Assembly (NCBI GenBank): GCA_949361645.1
Contig: OX442420.1
Span: 9,068,735-9,132,734 of the forward strand
Source: Spongilla lacustris
Lineage: Eukaryota > Porifera > Demospongiae > Spongillida > Spongillidae
Direction: 5' to 3'
Length of the DNA: 64,000 nucleotides
Both the position numbers and the translations under genes were made by a program. Below are positions 21,001-30,000 of the stretch, piece by piece. The notes below the pieces were generated by a model. It was not told where the DNA came from and did no database searches. It was given only the letters and a program-made list of their open reading frames with translations. Every line of letters starts with the position of its first letter. Within the stretch, counting starts at the first letter, position 1.

Positions 21001-22433
21001 CGCTGATGAAAGGGCAACCTGCGACTCTGCTGCCGGATAGGCAAGGTATTACCCGTGTCAATTTTATGACGTAACATACTTGTACGACCCAAGTCCCCAT
21101 CCCCAACAGAGATTACATCACCCACTGTCTGTAACAAAGATCTAAGCCTTTCCCGTTCACCCTTATTCAAACCTTGTACATCAGAAAGGAGCACACCAAT
21201 TGACTTGTCTATGGCATTCTGAGTCCGAGCAACCGGTTGACCATCCCTTGACGGCTTCACAGCGTTAGCCGAATTCTCTTCCTGCAACAAAGATAGCATG
21301 CCCACTCTCTCCCCAGCATACACACTAATTGGGGTGGAAGTCACATTCATCAACTGTATAACGGTGTCCCCTTGTGATGAAACACGAGATACTGAGTGAG
21401 CAACCAATAGACCAGAATGATCATCAGAAAATACTGGTTTAGGTTCAAATAACCCCATACCATCCTCAAGAAAGTCATTATCAGTCTCGAGGTGGACTGG
21501 AAGCCGGACTTGGTGAAGGGGAGGAATAACAGTAGTTTCCTGCACTGCCACCTGACATGCAGTGCCCTTTTTGCCAGACAATAGAGGAACCTGTTGTTTC
21601 ATACCACCAATTGTTAAAGTCTTGGCGCCCATGTTGATAATACAATGGCATTGTTCCAGGAAGTCAGTACCAAGCAAACACTGCTGGGTCATGTCACGCA
21701 CCACTAGAACATTGTGCACCCCACTATAGCTGCCTACTTGTAAATTAACCTCTGCTTGTCCACATAAGGGAAGACTCTCCCCAGTAACTGCCATCACCGG
21801 GCACGTAGCCTGCTTGAGCTCCTTCTTCCCCTTTACAGCCATCTTCCAGATGCTCTCGTGCAATATGGTGACAGATGAACCTGTGTCTACTAGCATGACT
21901 GTAGGGTGACCTTCCACAGCTCCCCGAAGCGTTAATGTACATGCAACTGCTGATGTAAACTGTACTGACCTGTCTCCCCTGTCTTTTGTGTTTTGGTCAC
22001 GGCGCCGTTGTGGACAATTCCTACGTACGTGGCCAGGTCTTCCGCATTCCCAGCATGAGCCCCTGAACGAACGTGGCCCTGTCTTTCCCTTGCGGAAGGT
22101 ATCCAGTTGTTGCGACAGGGATTTAACTTGCGCGACCAGTTCCTGATAACTCCCACTATCCGCGTGAGGTCCCGCACCAGCTCCCTCAGAACAGTCCAGA
22201 GTCGTTGTGACGCCTGCCGCTGTCTTCGCAGTCTGAAAGGACTTCAGTGCCGATTCAACAGACTCCAATCTGCAGGCCAACTCAATAGCAGCTTCCAGTG
22301 TATCCACTTGTTCTTGCAGAAGCTTAAGCTGGATAGAGGAGGAAAGAATGCCGTGAATAAACTGATTACGAACTAGTTCCAGGCGTTCCGGCTTCCGCCG
22401 CCCATGTCCATGATGGATATGCCTTGTCCACAA
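18009..22433 (-). CDS. Gypsy gag(C-terminal)-pol polyprotein
   Basis: An open frame of 1474 codons. It begins in the second half of Gag, with the zinc knuckle CWECGRPGHVRRNC around 22014-22055. It continues with the aspartic protease (DTGS at about 21880), RT (YLDD at 20574-20585), RNase H, and integrase with an HHCC finger (H..H..C..C, about 19250-19400) and a D-D-E core (first D about 19180, second about 18995, E about 18900). A GPY-type module and a C-terminal tail of repeated PVAEPPP-like units (about 18060-18200) follow. The first RNase H catalytic Asp is missing: over about 14 codons (roughly 20105-20145) the sequence is read out of frame, with frame lost and regained on either side. 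The apparent start Met at 22433 is not a true start, as the frame continues the upstream gag ORF across a frameshift. Confidence 0.95.
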   Translation of the reverse strand: MWTRHIHHGHGRRKPERLELVRNQFIHGILSSSIQLKLLQEQVDTLEAAIELACRLESVESALKSFQTAKTAAGVTTTLDCSEGAGAGPHADSGSYQELVAQVKSLSQQLDTFRKGKTGPRSFRGSCWECGRPGHVRRNCPQRRRDQNTKDRGDRSVQFTSAVACTLTLRGAVEGHPTVMLVDTGSSVTILHESIWKMAVKGKKELKQATCPVMAVTGESLPLCGQAEVNLQVGSYSGVHNVLVVRDMTQQCLLGTDFLEQCHCIINMGAKTLTIGGMKQQVPLLSGKKGTACQVAVQETTVIPPLHQVRLPVHLETDNDFLEDGMGLFEPKPVFSDDHSGLLVAHSVSRVSSQGDTVIQLMNVTSTPISVYAGERVGMLSLLQEENSANAVKPSRDGQPVARTQNAIDKSIGVLLSDVQGLNKGERERLRSLLQTVGDVISVGDGDLGRTSMLRHKIDTGNTLPIRQQSRRLPFHQRGVVKDMIDGMLQQGIIEPSEGAWASPVVLARKKDGSFRFCVDFRRVNDVTKKDVHPLPRIDDALDSLAGAKWFSTLDLACGYWQVEMDPADKEKTSFTTPFGLHQFRVMPFGLTNAPSTFQRLMSLVLSGLCWSTCLVYLDDIIIFSQTVDEHLQRLRDVLQRLKDAGLKIKPSKCQLLRKSVLYLGHIVSEKGVEVDPEKTSCVRSWPVPNDRESLRKFLGFASYYRKFIPRFAQIASPLHSLTEKAKPWQWSQQCNEAFDQLKEKLLSPPILSFPQFDKVFVVEQTPANTELAQSLSQEGDRVIAYASRILTKAERQYCATRREMLALVWAIRCYRPYLWGRRFVVRTDHNSLQWLRNFKEPQGQVARWMDILAEYDFSVEHRPGLQHCNADALSRLPCKQCGLQTSAPPLGLPNAATPPGLPDLREGDSVDGTALWQEGTVCFLSVDDPKRLQDEDPDLRQVILWLQRNMFPSVFPRHESNWVQTLWSQKDHLVLDGGVLYRRWEDVPGKGVNPHLQLVIPKTSIQTVLKEFHDTLTGGHFGFRKTMEKIRSRFYWPGQRHDVENWCKACAKCASRKSPTRRRRAPMQSGLVGTPMQRVAMDILGPLPVTARENKYVLVVGDYFTKWVEAYPMPNMEAKTVAELFVNQFITRFGVPDILHTDQGRNFESLLMKETCQLLGVQKTRTSPYHPQSDGLIERFNRTLLNMLSIAAAENERDWDLHVPLLMVAYRTSMQESTECTPFYLMFGREARLPADVMFGLPPNSIPQQANQYALDLRARLESAYRLVRDHMGIQHVRQKTLYNKSVHGDPYKAGELVWLHCPAVPRGKSPKLHRYWQGPYTVVRSLGDALFLIQHRDSPRKRTVVHFDRMKPCTVLASEKNVAPAKDDNTGVPAVERGLLHSNGDVGEDQLRDEVEVEIRAPVPETHPVGELLPVAEPPPVHVAEPLPVAEPPPVAEPLPVVEPPPVIQSERTRPVRHRSKPDRYGHNIYET
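20105..20145 (-). other. Compensated frameshift block in gypsy RNase H
   Basis: In the pol frame this stretch reads VEQTPANTELAQSL, unlike any RNase H start, whereas flanking residues are typical. The neighbouring frame over the same bases still reads the family-typical Asp-Ala-Ser block. A one-base loss near 20145 and a one-base gain near 20107 explain this. Confidence 0.8.
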
Positions 22434-22899
22434 GCATACGCAGCCTTGCCGAAAATTCTATCAGCGACTCGGCCTGCCCTTGCTGTCCCGTGTGGAATTT
22501 GCGTTGCCACTCCAACTGTATTCCAGAAGGTGCAAACTGCTTTTCAAGGCACTCCTTCACAGCTGCATAATCTATACCGCTGTAAAAATTCAACAAACCC
22601 ATCTGACTCACGATACGAAATGGTTCGTCGTCCAATAAGGAGGCTAACTCCTGCCCTCTCTTATCTTCGGGAACCTCAGCTTCCATGAAGTAGAGCTCTA
22701 CGCGCTGCATCCATAACCTGAAGTCAGCCCCCTTGCCTGCAAAACGTGACGGAGGCCGAACACTGTATCGGGTGACTCTCCGCGGGCTGTCTTCAGTCAT
22801 GACCCTACTCCCGGTGACTCCCGGCTGCGCGCTGTCTTTCGTCATGACCCGACTCCCGGTGACTCCCTGCGAGCTGTCCGCTTTTTCTTCTTCGTCCAT
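22366..22899 (-). CDS. Gypsy Gag, N-terminal part (frameshifted)
   Basis: A 177-codon ORF starts at ATG 22899, a few bases from the primer site. It contains a capsid-like helical region (FRLWMQRVELYF; FSARLRMLVDKAYPSW) typical of retrotransposon Gag. It overlaps the pol-frame ORF by about 68 bp. Near 22385-22400 the Gag homology switches from this frame to the other one, consistent with a single-base deletion. Because the switch falls inside capsid rather than at a gag-pol border, I regard it as a mutation, not programmed frameshifting. Confidence 0.85.
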   Translation of the reverse strand: MDEEEKADSSQGVTGSRVMTKDSAQPGVTGSRVMTEDSPRRVTRYSVRPPSRFAGKGADFRLWMQRVELYFMEAEVPEDKRGQELASLLDDEPFRIVSQMGLLNFYSGIDYAAVKECLEKQFAPSGIQLEWQRKFHTGQQGQAESLIEFSARLRMLVDKAYPSWTWAAEAGTPGTSS

Positions 22900-22900
22900 G

Positions 22901-22918
22901 ATCCCACTCCTGACACCA
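22901..22918 (-). other. Primer-binding site, tRNA-Leu(CAG) type
   Basis: The plus strand reads ATCCCACTCCTGACACCA, which equals the 3' end of eukaryotic tRNA-Leu(CAG) with CCA added. It lies one base inside the 5' LTR, as expected for a reverse-transcription primer site. Confidence 0.88.
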
Positions 22919-22919
22919 G

Positions 22920-23044
22920 TGTAGCGGATATATCAATCAGGAAAGACACGCACAGTACAAATAGAATATGATTAAATACTACGAGTTCTACCTCCCGCGC
23001 ATGTGCACACCGCGCCCTAATTACTAATGCGCATGTGCGCTACA
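22920..23044 (-). repeat. 5' LTR of the gypsy element
   Basis: 125 bp, 124 identical to the 3' LTR. The flanking CTAG at 23045-23048 pairs with 17851-17854. Confidence 0.97.
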
Positions 23045-23048
23045 CTAG

Positions 23049-23725
23049 CATAGATCTAGTAACCTTTCTCACGATCGTCGTATTCGCACCGCTCGAACTT
23101 CACGATCGCCGATTGAAACTCTTATGACCTTGTCTTCAGTTGACGGCGCCATAAAGTTTATGTACGCAGAAGATAACGAAATAGGGATCGAATAGTATAA
23201 CAACTGCATGTGAGTCCGACCGGGAGATGGATTCACGTATCCAGCGCAGAGTAGGTGTGGCTCTAAGTTATCCAAGTGTCAGCCCACAGGAAGTAGTTGC
23301 ATATTCATGTATTTGGTGCATGGAAGCGGGTCACGCACATACAACGGCGCGATTCGAGCGGGAAACTTGTAGCAACTTTGCGCCACTGTATCTCCGTAAC
23401 GGATGACATAAAAATTAACGAACAGAACAAATCGATAGGTATACGACCTCTCTACCTACAAACCGAATTTGAAGCGATTTGATTACTCCTACAGAAAGTT
23501 ATGGCAGGTTTGAACCCACAGGGGTATCGGACGTTGCAATACTGGCACGGAGCAAGTGCAAGACCCCAAAATGTATTTTACCATAGGGAAATGGTGTAGT
23601 ATGAAGTGTCGAAAATAAGAAATTGATAGCTTTAACCGTTCGGAAGATATAGCGATTCAAAAGAGAAGCATTTTTATAACATTATATATATATAAACGAA
23701 GGGCCATTTTCGTGGAAACTGTCCC
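23049..23725 (-). repeat. E1 right terminal inverted repeat
   Basis: From about 23070 this is the reverse complement of the left repeat with scattered substitutions and small indels. It ends GTGGAAACTGTCCC at 23725. On the minus strand it still carries the start peptide MAPSTEDKVIRVSIGDRE, so the 5' coding end of the transposase is duplicated at both ends of the element. Confidence 0.85.
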
Positions 23726-23739
23726 ATATATAATAATAT
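23726..23739. repeat. AT spacer between E1 and E2
   Basis: 14 bp of AT-only sequence (ATATATAATAATAT) is all that separates the two elements. Confidence 0.9.
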
Positions 23740-24440
23740 GGAACGTTCTATGCGATTTTGATGCTTGTGAAATTATATATATAGCATCCAATTCAAAGCG
23801 CTATATCTTCCACACGGTTTGAGCTCTTGACTTCCTATTTTCAGCACTTCATACTACACCATTTCTGTATGCTAAAATATAATTTGGGGTCTTGCACTTA
23901 CTCCGTGCCAGTATTGCAACGTCCGATACCCCACCGGGTTCAAACCCACCATAACTTTCGGTAGGAGTAATCAAATCGCTTCAAATTCGGTTTGTAGGTA
24001 GGGAGGTCCTATACCTATTGATTTGTTCTGTTCGTTAATTTTCATGCCATCCGTTACGGAGAAACAGCTGTGCAAAGTAAGTACACGTTTCCCGCTCGAA
24101 TCGCGCCTTTATATGTGCACGGAACAGTTTCCATTCTCCGGAGTGCATGAATATTCAACTATTCCTATAGGGCGTGATAACCACACCTATAAGGTCACCA
24201 AACAAACCGGCGGCTGAATTGTAGTGCTTGTTAGTATAGACTTACGGTTGTTTTTCGGTGTAGATAAACGATATGGTGACGTATAACACGAGTGAACGCG
24301 AGCTCGTCGAGTTTCACTGAATCAGTCGGCGGATGAGTTCGAACTGTACGAATACGACGATCGATATTCAAGATACATTGGACGAGGATGGAGAGATTGA
24401 GAAAGGTAGTGATGGCGGTCGTACCACTGACGATAATGTT
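23740..24440 (+). repeat. E2 left outer arm
   Basis: Mirrors 31886-32586. It contains the shared subterminal block and a decayed N-terminal transposase start (ATG at 24273). A run reading SDGGRTTDD, similar to the acidic N-terminus, lies near 24410. Confidence 0.88.
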
Positions 24441-26460
24441 GTGTTAGTGATAGGGAGTGAGCAGCCCCTAAATTACCAAAAGAGCCACCAGCCCCACCCC
24501 CACATAGGCAGGGGCTAATGGGGCTAGGCCCTTCACTGCAAGTTCGCTCAGCAGCCCTGGGGCCAAAGAGGCCATCCCCACACTACAGAACCACAAGCCC
24601 CCTCACTGCAAGTGCACACTATATACCTTTGGAACCATTAAGCCCCATGCTGCAATTTAAATAGCCTCACATTCCAAAAATGGAGCCAACAAGTGGAATT
24701 AACAGGCCCCATAATTCCAGCAAGGGAGCCACCAGCTAACCTGGCCAATGGAGCTAGCATCCACAATGCCAGTGGAGACACCAGCCCTCTCACAAATAGA
24801 TCATCTGACCCCCACACTGCCAGGAGGGATGTGGCCCCCAGAATAATGCCAATGGAGATGCCAGCCCTCAGGCTGCAAATGGAATCAGCATCCCCAACAA
24901 TTTCAGGGGAGCCATGAACTACATGTACCAACAACACGTGATGACCTCACTACCAGATCAACCATTAGCCCTCACTCCGCAAGTGGTCTTAACAGGTCCC
25001 ACTCACTGGGGCCAACCCCCCCCCCCCCCCCCCCCCCCCCCCACTACCTTTCCTTCAATGCAAGTTGAGTCAGCTGGGATCCCCACACAGTAGAACCACC
25101 AGCCCCCTCACCGCAAGCTCATGAACAATAGCAGCGGAACCTGTAAAGTCTACACTGGAACTGAACTTAATAAAGCCTCACACAGCAGTCAGCAGCCCAT
25201 GGAACCATTCTTACAGAACACCCTCAGCTACCCAGGGCCAATGGGGTAGCCAGTCAAGACGCCACCCCAAGTTGAGTCAGCAGTCCCCACACAAACAAGG
25301 TCCTGTAGGGCCAGCTCCGCACAGTAGAACCACCAGCCCCTCTCTGCTCACTTCAAACGGAGCCACTAGACCCTCTACCAGTACACACTGCAAGTCCAAA
25401 CAGCAGCCCACACCAGTGGAGCCCTCTCACAGATGGAGCCCAGCACGGAAGTATCAGCTGCCACACAACCAGTGGTCAAATTGAGCTCCCAGAATAATGC
25501 CAGTGGAGAAACCAGCCCTCGCACTGCAAATGGATTCAGCAACCCAAAAAATTTCAGGGGAACCATGAACTACATGTATATGTACTTGCCCCCACTACCT
25601 GTCCTTCAATGAAAGAGGGGCCAATCAGCCAATGGGACAGTACAACCACCAACCCTCCTCATTGGTCAGGGGACATGTACCAAGAACAACTTAACAGGCC
25701 CACCACACACTGGTGCCAGCCCTTGCCCCTCTCCCCCCCCCTCACCCCCCCTCTTCTCACTACCTGTCCTTTACTGCAAGTTGCGTCAGCAGACCAGGGG
25801 CCAATGGGGCCAAGAACTACCACTCCCCTTCACTGCAATCACACACTACGTACCTTTGGAACCTGCAACCAATAACCCAAGTGAAATCAATACTGCAAAA
25901 CCTGACCCCCACATGTACACTGCCAGCAAGGGAGCACCAGCTGCCACACAACCAGAGGATCAATGTGGCCCCCACTTAATGCCAGTGGAGAAGGCAGCCC
26001 TCACACTGCAAATGGAGTCAGTAACCCCATGCAACAATTTCAGGGGACATGTGCATGTACGCACATGTACATGTACCAATGGAATCACACATGCCCCCCT
26101 TCAAACACTACCAATGGAACCAGTGGAACTTTTAGCCCTCACAGCAAGTGGACTTATTACTTAGATGTCCCCACAACGCTCCCCCCCCCCCCCCCCCCCC
26201 AATACCTGTCCTTCACTGAAGGAGGGGGCTAATGGGACCATCCCCACACAGTACAACTACCAGCCTTCCTCATAGCAAGCCCATGGAACCATTAACTCCC
26301 ACACTGCAAGTGAACTTAATAACCTCACACTTCAAGTCCAGTCAAAAGTGCTGCACAACCAGTGGAGCCACCAGCCCTTTCGCATATGGTGTTATCAGAC
26401 CATTCACTGCCAGCAGTGGAGCTAGCAGCTGCACACAACCAGGGTCAATGGGGCCACCAT
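24441..26460. repeat. E2 left interior, degenerate repeats
   Basis: About 2 kb of sequence in which short phrases recur irregularly (ACCAGCCCCCTCACTGCAAG; GGGGAGCCATGAACTACATG), with a poly-C run at 25018-25042 and another near 26180. Frames of 70-127 codons here are rich in P, T, S and N and recur in E6 and in reverse in the right half of E2; they have no start context or domain and are not taken as genes. Confidence 0.75.
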
Positions 26461-27050
26461 AATAATGCCCATACTCTACAAATGGTTACCCTTAATGTGT
26501 GGGTTACACTGGTAGTGAGGTAGTGAGGAGGCTGGTGACTTTGCTGAAAGTGTGGGGTCTGCTAACTTCACTTGGGAAGAAAGCAAGGTGTGATGCATAA
26601 TATTGTTGCCTTTATGGACTGTGTCTACGTGTGCAATTTACATGCAGTTGTATATTCCACTTGTTACTTTTTATGACATTTAAAAAGGTACTTATTACTA
26701 CATGTACATAAAGCACTAGTTTCCAGCAAGAGGGTACATGTACATTTTAGAAAAGAAATGTACAACTCAAACCTTCTTGTATGCCTTGCTTGCCTATATA
26801 AACCAACTACCATGACCCAAAATCTGATAGGGCAGGTGATGATATTCACCCGCCAATAACAAGGCTTCACTAAACCTCAGATAAACAGATACAGACAACA
26901 GGTATACACATGAACCCACTGCAAATGAAAGGCAACTTCAGTAGTTTGTTAGTGGCTCCAATGGGGACTGGTAATAAACATGACGGCTCCCCTAAAAGTG
27001 TCCGGGTGCCAAGTCCATATGCAGTTTGGGGGGGAGGCTAGCTCCAGTGC
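26461..27050. repeat. Single arm of palindromic module P in E2
   Basis: The stretch with ATTTACATGCAGTTG, AAACCAACTACC and GATAGGGCAGGTGATG matches, with divergence, one arm of the P modules of E1, E4 and E5. The opposite arm is absent here. Confidence 0.65.
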
Positions 27051-30000
27051 TAAGTCCAATTGCAGTGAGGGCTAATGGTTCCACTGGTACCATGTGTTGT
27101 GTTAGGAGCAGGGAAGCAGGGAATGTGTGGCTCTGTTGGTACATGTAGTTCAGGGGGCTGGGGTCTCCACTGGCATTATTGTGGGGTGACTCCTGGTTAT
27201 GTGGCAGCAGATGGCTGGCTGAACTTGCAGTGTGTCTAGTGGCTCCATTTGAAGTGAGCAGAGAGGGGCTGGTGGTTCTACTGTGCGGAGCTGGCCCCTA
27301 CAGGCCCCTGTTTGTGTGGGGGCTGCTGATGCAACTTGGGGTGGCGTCTTTGCTGGATTTGTGGAGGCAACCCCATTGGCCCTGGAATGGTTCCATAAGT
27401 CGTGCATGGGCTGCTGACTGCATGGACATGTGAGGCTATTAAGTTCAGTTGTAGGGCACACTTTACAGGTTCCACTGGTATTGTTCACAAGCTTGAGGTG
27501 AGGGGGCTGGTGGCTCATCCCAGTGGCCCCTCAACTGCTGACTCAACTTACATGCAGCAATAGAAAGGTAGTGGGGGGGGGGGGGGGGGGTGGGGGGTGG
27601 GCTGGTTCCAGTGCGTGGGACCTGCTAGGTCCACTTGCGGAGTGAGGGTTAATGGTTCATCTGGTAGTGAGGGCATGTGTTATTGATACATGTAGTTAGT
27701 GGCTCCCCTAAAATTGTTGGGGATGCCGACTCCATTTGCTGTGTGATGGCTGGCATCTCCACTGGCATTATTGTGGGGGCCACATTTCTGCTAGCAGTAT
27801 GATAACTCTATTTGTGAGAAGACTGGTAGCTCCAATGTTTGTGTAGAGCTGCCTACAGGACAGGCTAAATGTTCCACTGGTTCCATTGGTAGTGTTTGAA
27901 GGGGGGTATGTGTGATTCCATTGCGTACATGCACATGTCCCTTGAAATTGTTGCATGGGGTTACTGACTCCATTTACAGTGTGAGGGCTGCCTTCTCCAC
28001 TGGCATTAAGTGGGGGCCACATTGATCCTCTGGTAGTGTGGCAGCTGGTGCTCCCTTGCTGGCAGTGTACATGTGGGGGTCAGGTTTTGCAGTATTGATT
28101 TCACTTGGGTTATTGGTTGCAGGTTCCAAAGGTACGTAGTGTGTGATTGCAGTGAGGGGGAGTGGTAGTTCTTGGCCCCATTGGCCCCTGGTCTGCTGAC
28201 GCAACTTGCAGTAAAGGACAGGTAGTGAGAAGAGGGGGGGTGAGGGGGTGAGAGGGGCAAGGGCTGGCACCAGTGTGTGGTGGGCCTGTTAAGTTGTTCT
28301 TGGTACATGTCCCCTGACCAATGAGGAGGGTTGGTGTTTGTACTGTCCCATTGGCTGATTGGCCCCTCTTTTATTGAAGGACAGGTAGTGGGGGCAAGTA
28401 CATATACATGTAGTTCATGGTTCCCCTGAAATTTTTGGGGTTGCTGAATCCATTTGCAGTGTGAGGGCTGGTTTCTCCACTGGCATTATTCTGGGGGCTT
28501 GATTGACCTCTGGTTGTGTGGCAGCTGATACTTCCTTGCTGGGCTCCATCTGTGAGAGGGCTCCACTGGTGTATGCTGCTGTCTGGACTTGCAGTGTGTA
28601 CTGGTAGAGGGTTTAGTGGCTCCGTTTGAAGTGAGCAGAGAGGGGCTGGTGGTTCTACTGTGCGGAGCTGGCCTTACAGGCCCTTGTTTGTGTGGGGGCT
28701 GCTGACTCAACTTGGGGTGGCGTCTTGACTGACTTTGTGGAGGCTACCCCATTAGCCCTGGGTAGCTGAGGGTGTTCTGTAAGAATGGTTCCATGGGCTG
28801 CTGACTGCGGCTATTAAGTTCAGTTGCAGTGTAGACTTTACAGGTTCCACTGCTATTGCTCATGAGCTTGCGGTGAGGGGGCTGGTTGTTCTACTATGTG
28901 GGGGTCCCAGCTGACTCAACTTGCATTGAACGAAAGGGGGGGGGAGGGGGGGGAGGGGGGGGGAGGGGGGGGGAGGGGGGGGGAGGGGGGGGGAGGGGGG
29001 GGGAGGGGGGGGGAGGGGGGGGGAGGGGGGGGGAGGGGGGGGAGGGGGGGGAGGGGGGGGAGGGGGGAGGGGGGGGGAGGGGGGGGGAGGGGGGGAGGGG
29101 GGGAGGGGGGGGAGGGGGGGGGGAGGGGGGGGGGAGGGGGGGGGAGGGGGGGGGAGGGGGGGGGAGGGGGGGGAGGGGGGGGGAGGGGGGGGAGGGGGGG
29201 GAGGGGGAGGGGAGGGGGGGGGAGGGGGGGGGGAGGGGGGGGGTTGGCCCCTGGGTGTGGGGCCTGTTAAGTCCACTTGAGGAGTGAGGGCTAATGGTTG
29301 ATCTGGTAGTGAGGTCATCACGTGTTGTTGGTACATGTAGTTCATGGCTCCCATGAAATGGTTGGGGATGCTGATTCCATTTGCAGCCTGAGGGCTGGCA
29401 TTTCCCTGGCATTATTGTGGGGGCTACATCCCTGCTGGCAGTGTGGGGGTCTGATGATCTGTCTGCGAGAGGGCTGGTGTCTCCACTGGCATTGTGGACG
29501 CTAGCTCCATTGACCAGGTTAGCTGGTGGCTCCCTTACTGGAATTATGGGGCCTGTTAATTCCACTTGTTGGCTCCACTATTTGGAATGTGAGGCTATTA
29601 TTAATAATTTAAATTGCAGCATGGGGCTTAATGGTTCCAAAGGTATATAGTGTGCACTTGCAGTAAGGGGGCTTGTGGTTCTGCTGTGTGGGGATGGCCT
29701 CTTTGGCCCCAGGGCTGCTGAGGGAACTTGCAGTGACGGGCCTAGCCCCATTAGCCCCTGGTTATGTGGGGGTGGGGCTAGTGGCTCTTTTGGTAATTTA
29801 GGGGCTGCTCACTCCCTGTCACTAACACAACCACCATCGTCAGTGGTACGACCGCCATCATCCTTGACCAATGTATCTTGAACCAGGGTCAATGAGCACT
29901 GTTATGGGGGCCCCATTGACCCTCCTGCTGGCAGTGAATGGTCTAATAACACCATATGTGGAAGGGCTGGTGGCTCCACTGGTTGTGCAGCGCTTTTGAC

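Larger units (their letters stand above)
17855..23044 (-). mobile_element. Ty3/gypsy LTR retrotransposon nested in E1
   Basis: The element is complete in structure: 5190 bp on the minus strand, bounded by 125-bp LTRs and flanked by a 4-bp CTAG target duplication (17851-17854 and 23045-23048). It has a tRNA-Leu-type primer site, a gag with a zinc knuckle, protease, RT, RNase H and integrase in the order PR-RT-RH-IN that defines Ty3/gypsy, and a purine tract before the 3' LTR. The LTRs differ at one position only, so insertion is recent. Two lesions, one in gag and one in RNase H, suggest this copy is no longer active. It sits between the 48-bp satellite and the right terminal repeat of E1. Confidence 0.96.
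5801..23725 (+). mobile_element. E1: giant DNA transposon, candidate autonomous copy
   Basis: The element starts GGGACAGTTTCCACG at 5801 and ends with its reverse complement at 23725, in AT-rich tracts on both sides. It is 17.9 kb long, or about 12.7 kb without the nested gypsy copy. In order it holds the left terminal repeat, an 864-residue transposase-like gene, a 1.4-kb segment bounded by direct repeats, a 71-bp satellite, a palindromic module, a 48-bp satellite, the gypsy insertion and the right terminal repeat. The two terminal repeats differ by scattered substitutions, unlike the near-identical arms of E2 to E5, so E1 may be older or not homogenised. Superfamily: unassigned. Long terminal repeats, GG/CC ends and TA-type targets recall IS3EU-like elements (TAYRTA target, from memory), but this is only a suggestion. 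Confidence 0.85.

Noticed and set aside
22366..22433. Programmed gag-pol frameshift site
   Set aside because: The overlap lies within capsid, upstream of the zinc knuckle, where no such site is expected. A deletion explains it better.
28860..29565. Poly-Pro and poly-Gly proteins up to 223 codons
   Set aside because: Artefacts of the G-rich homopurine tract.
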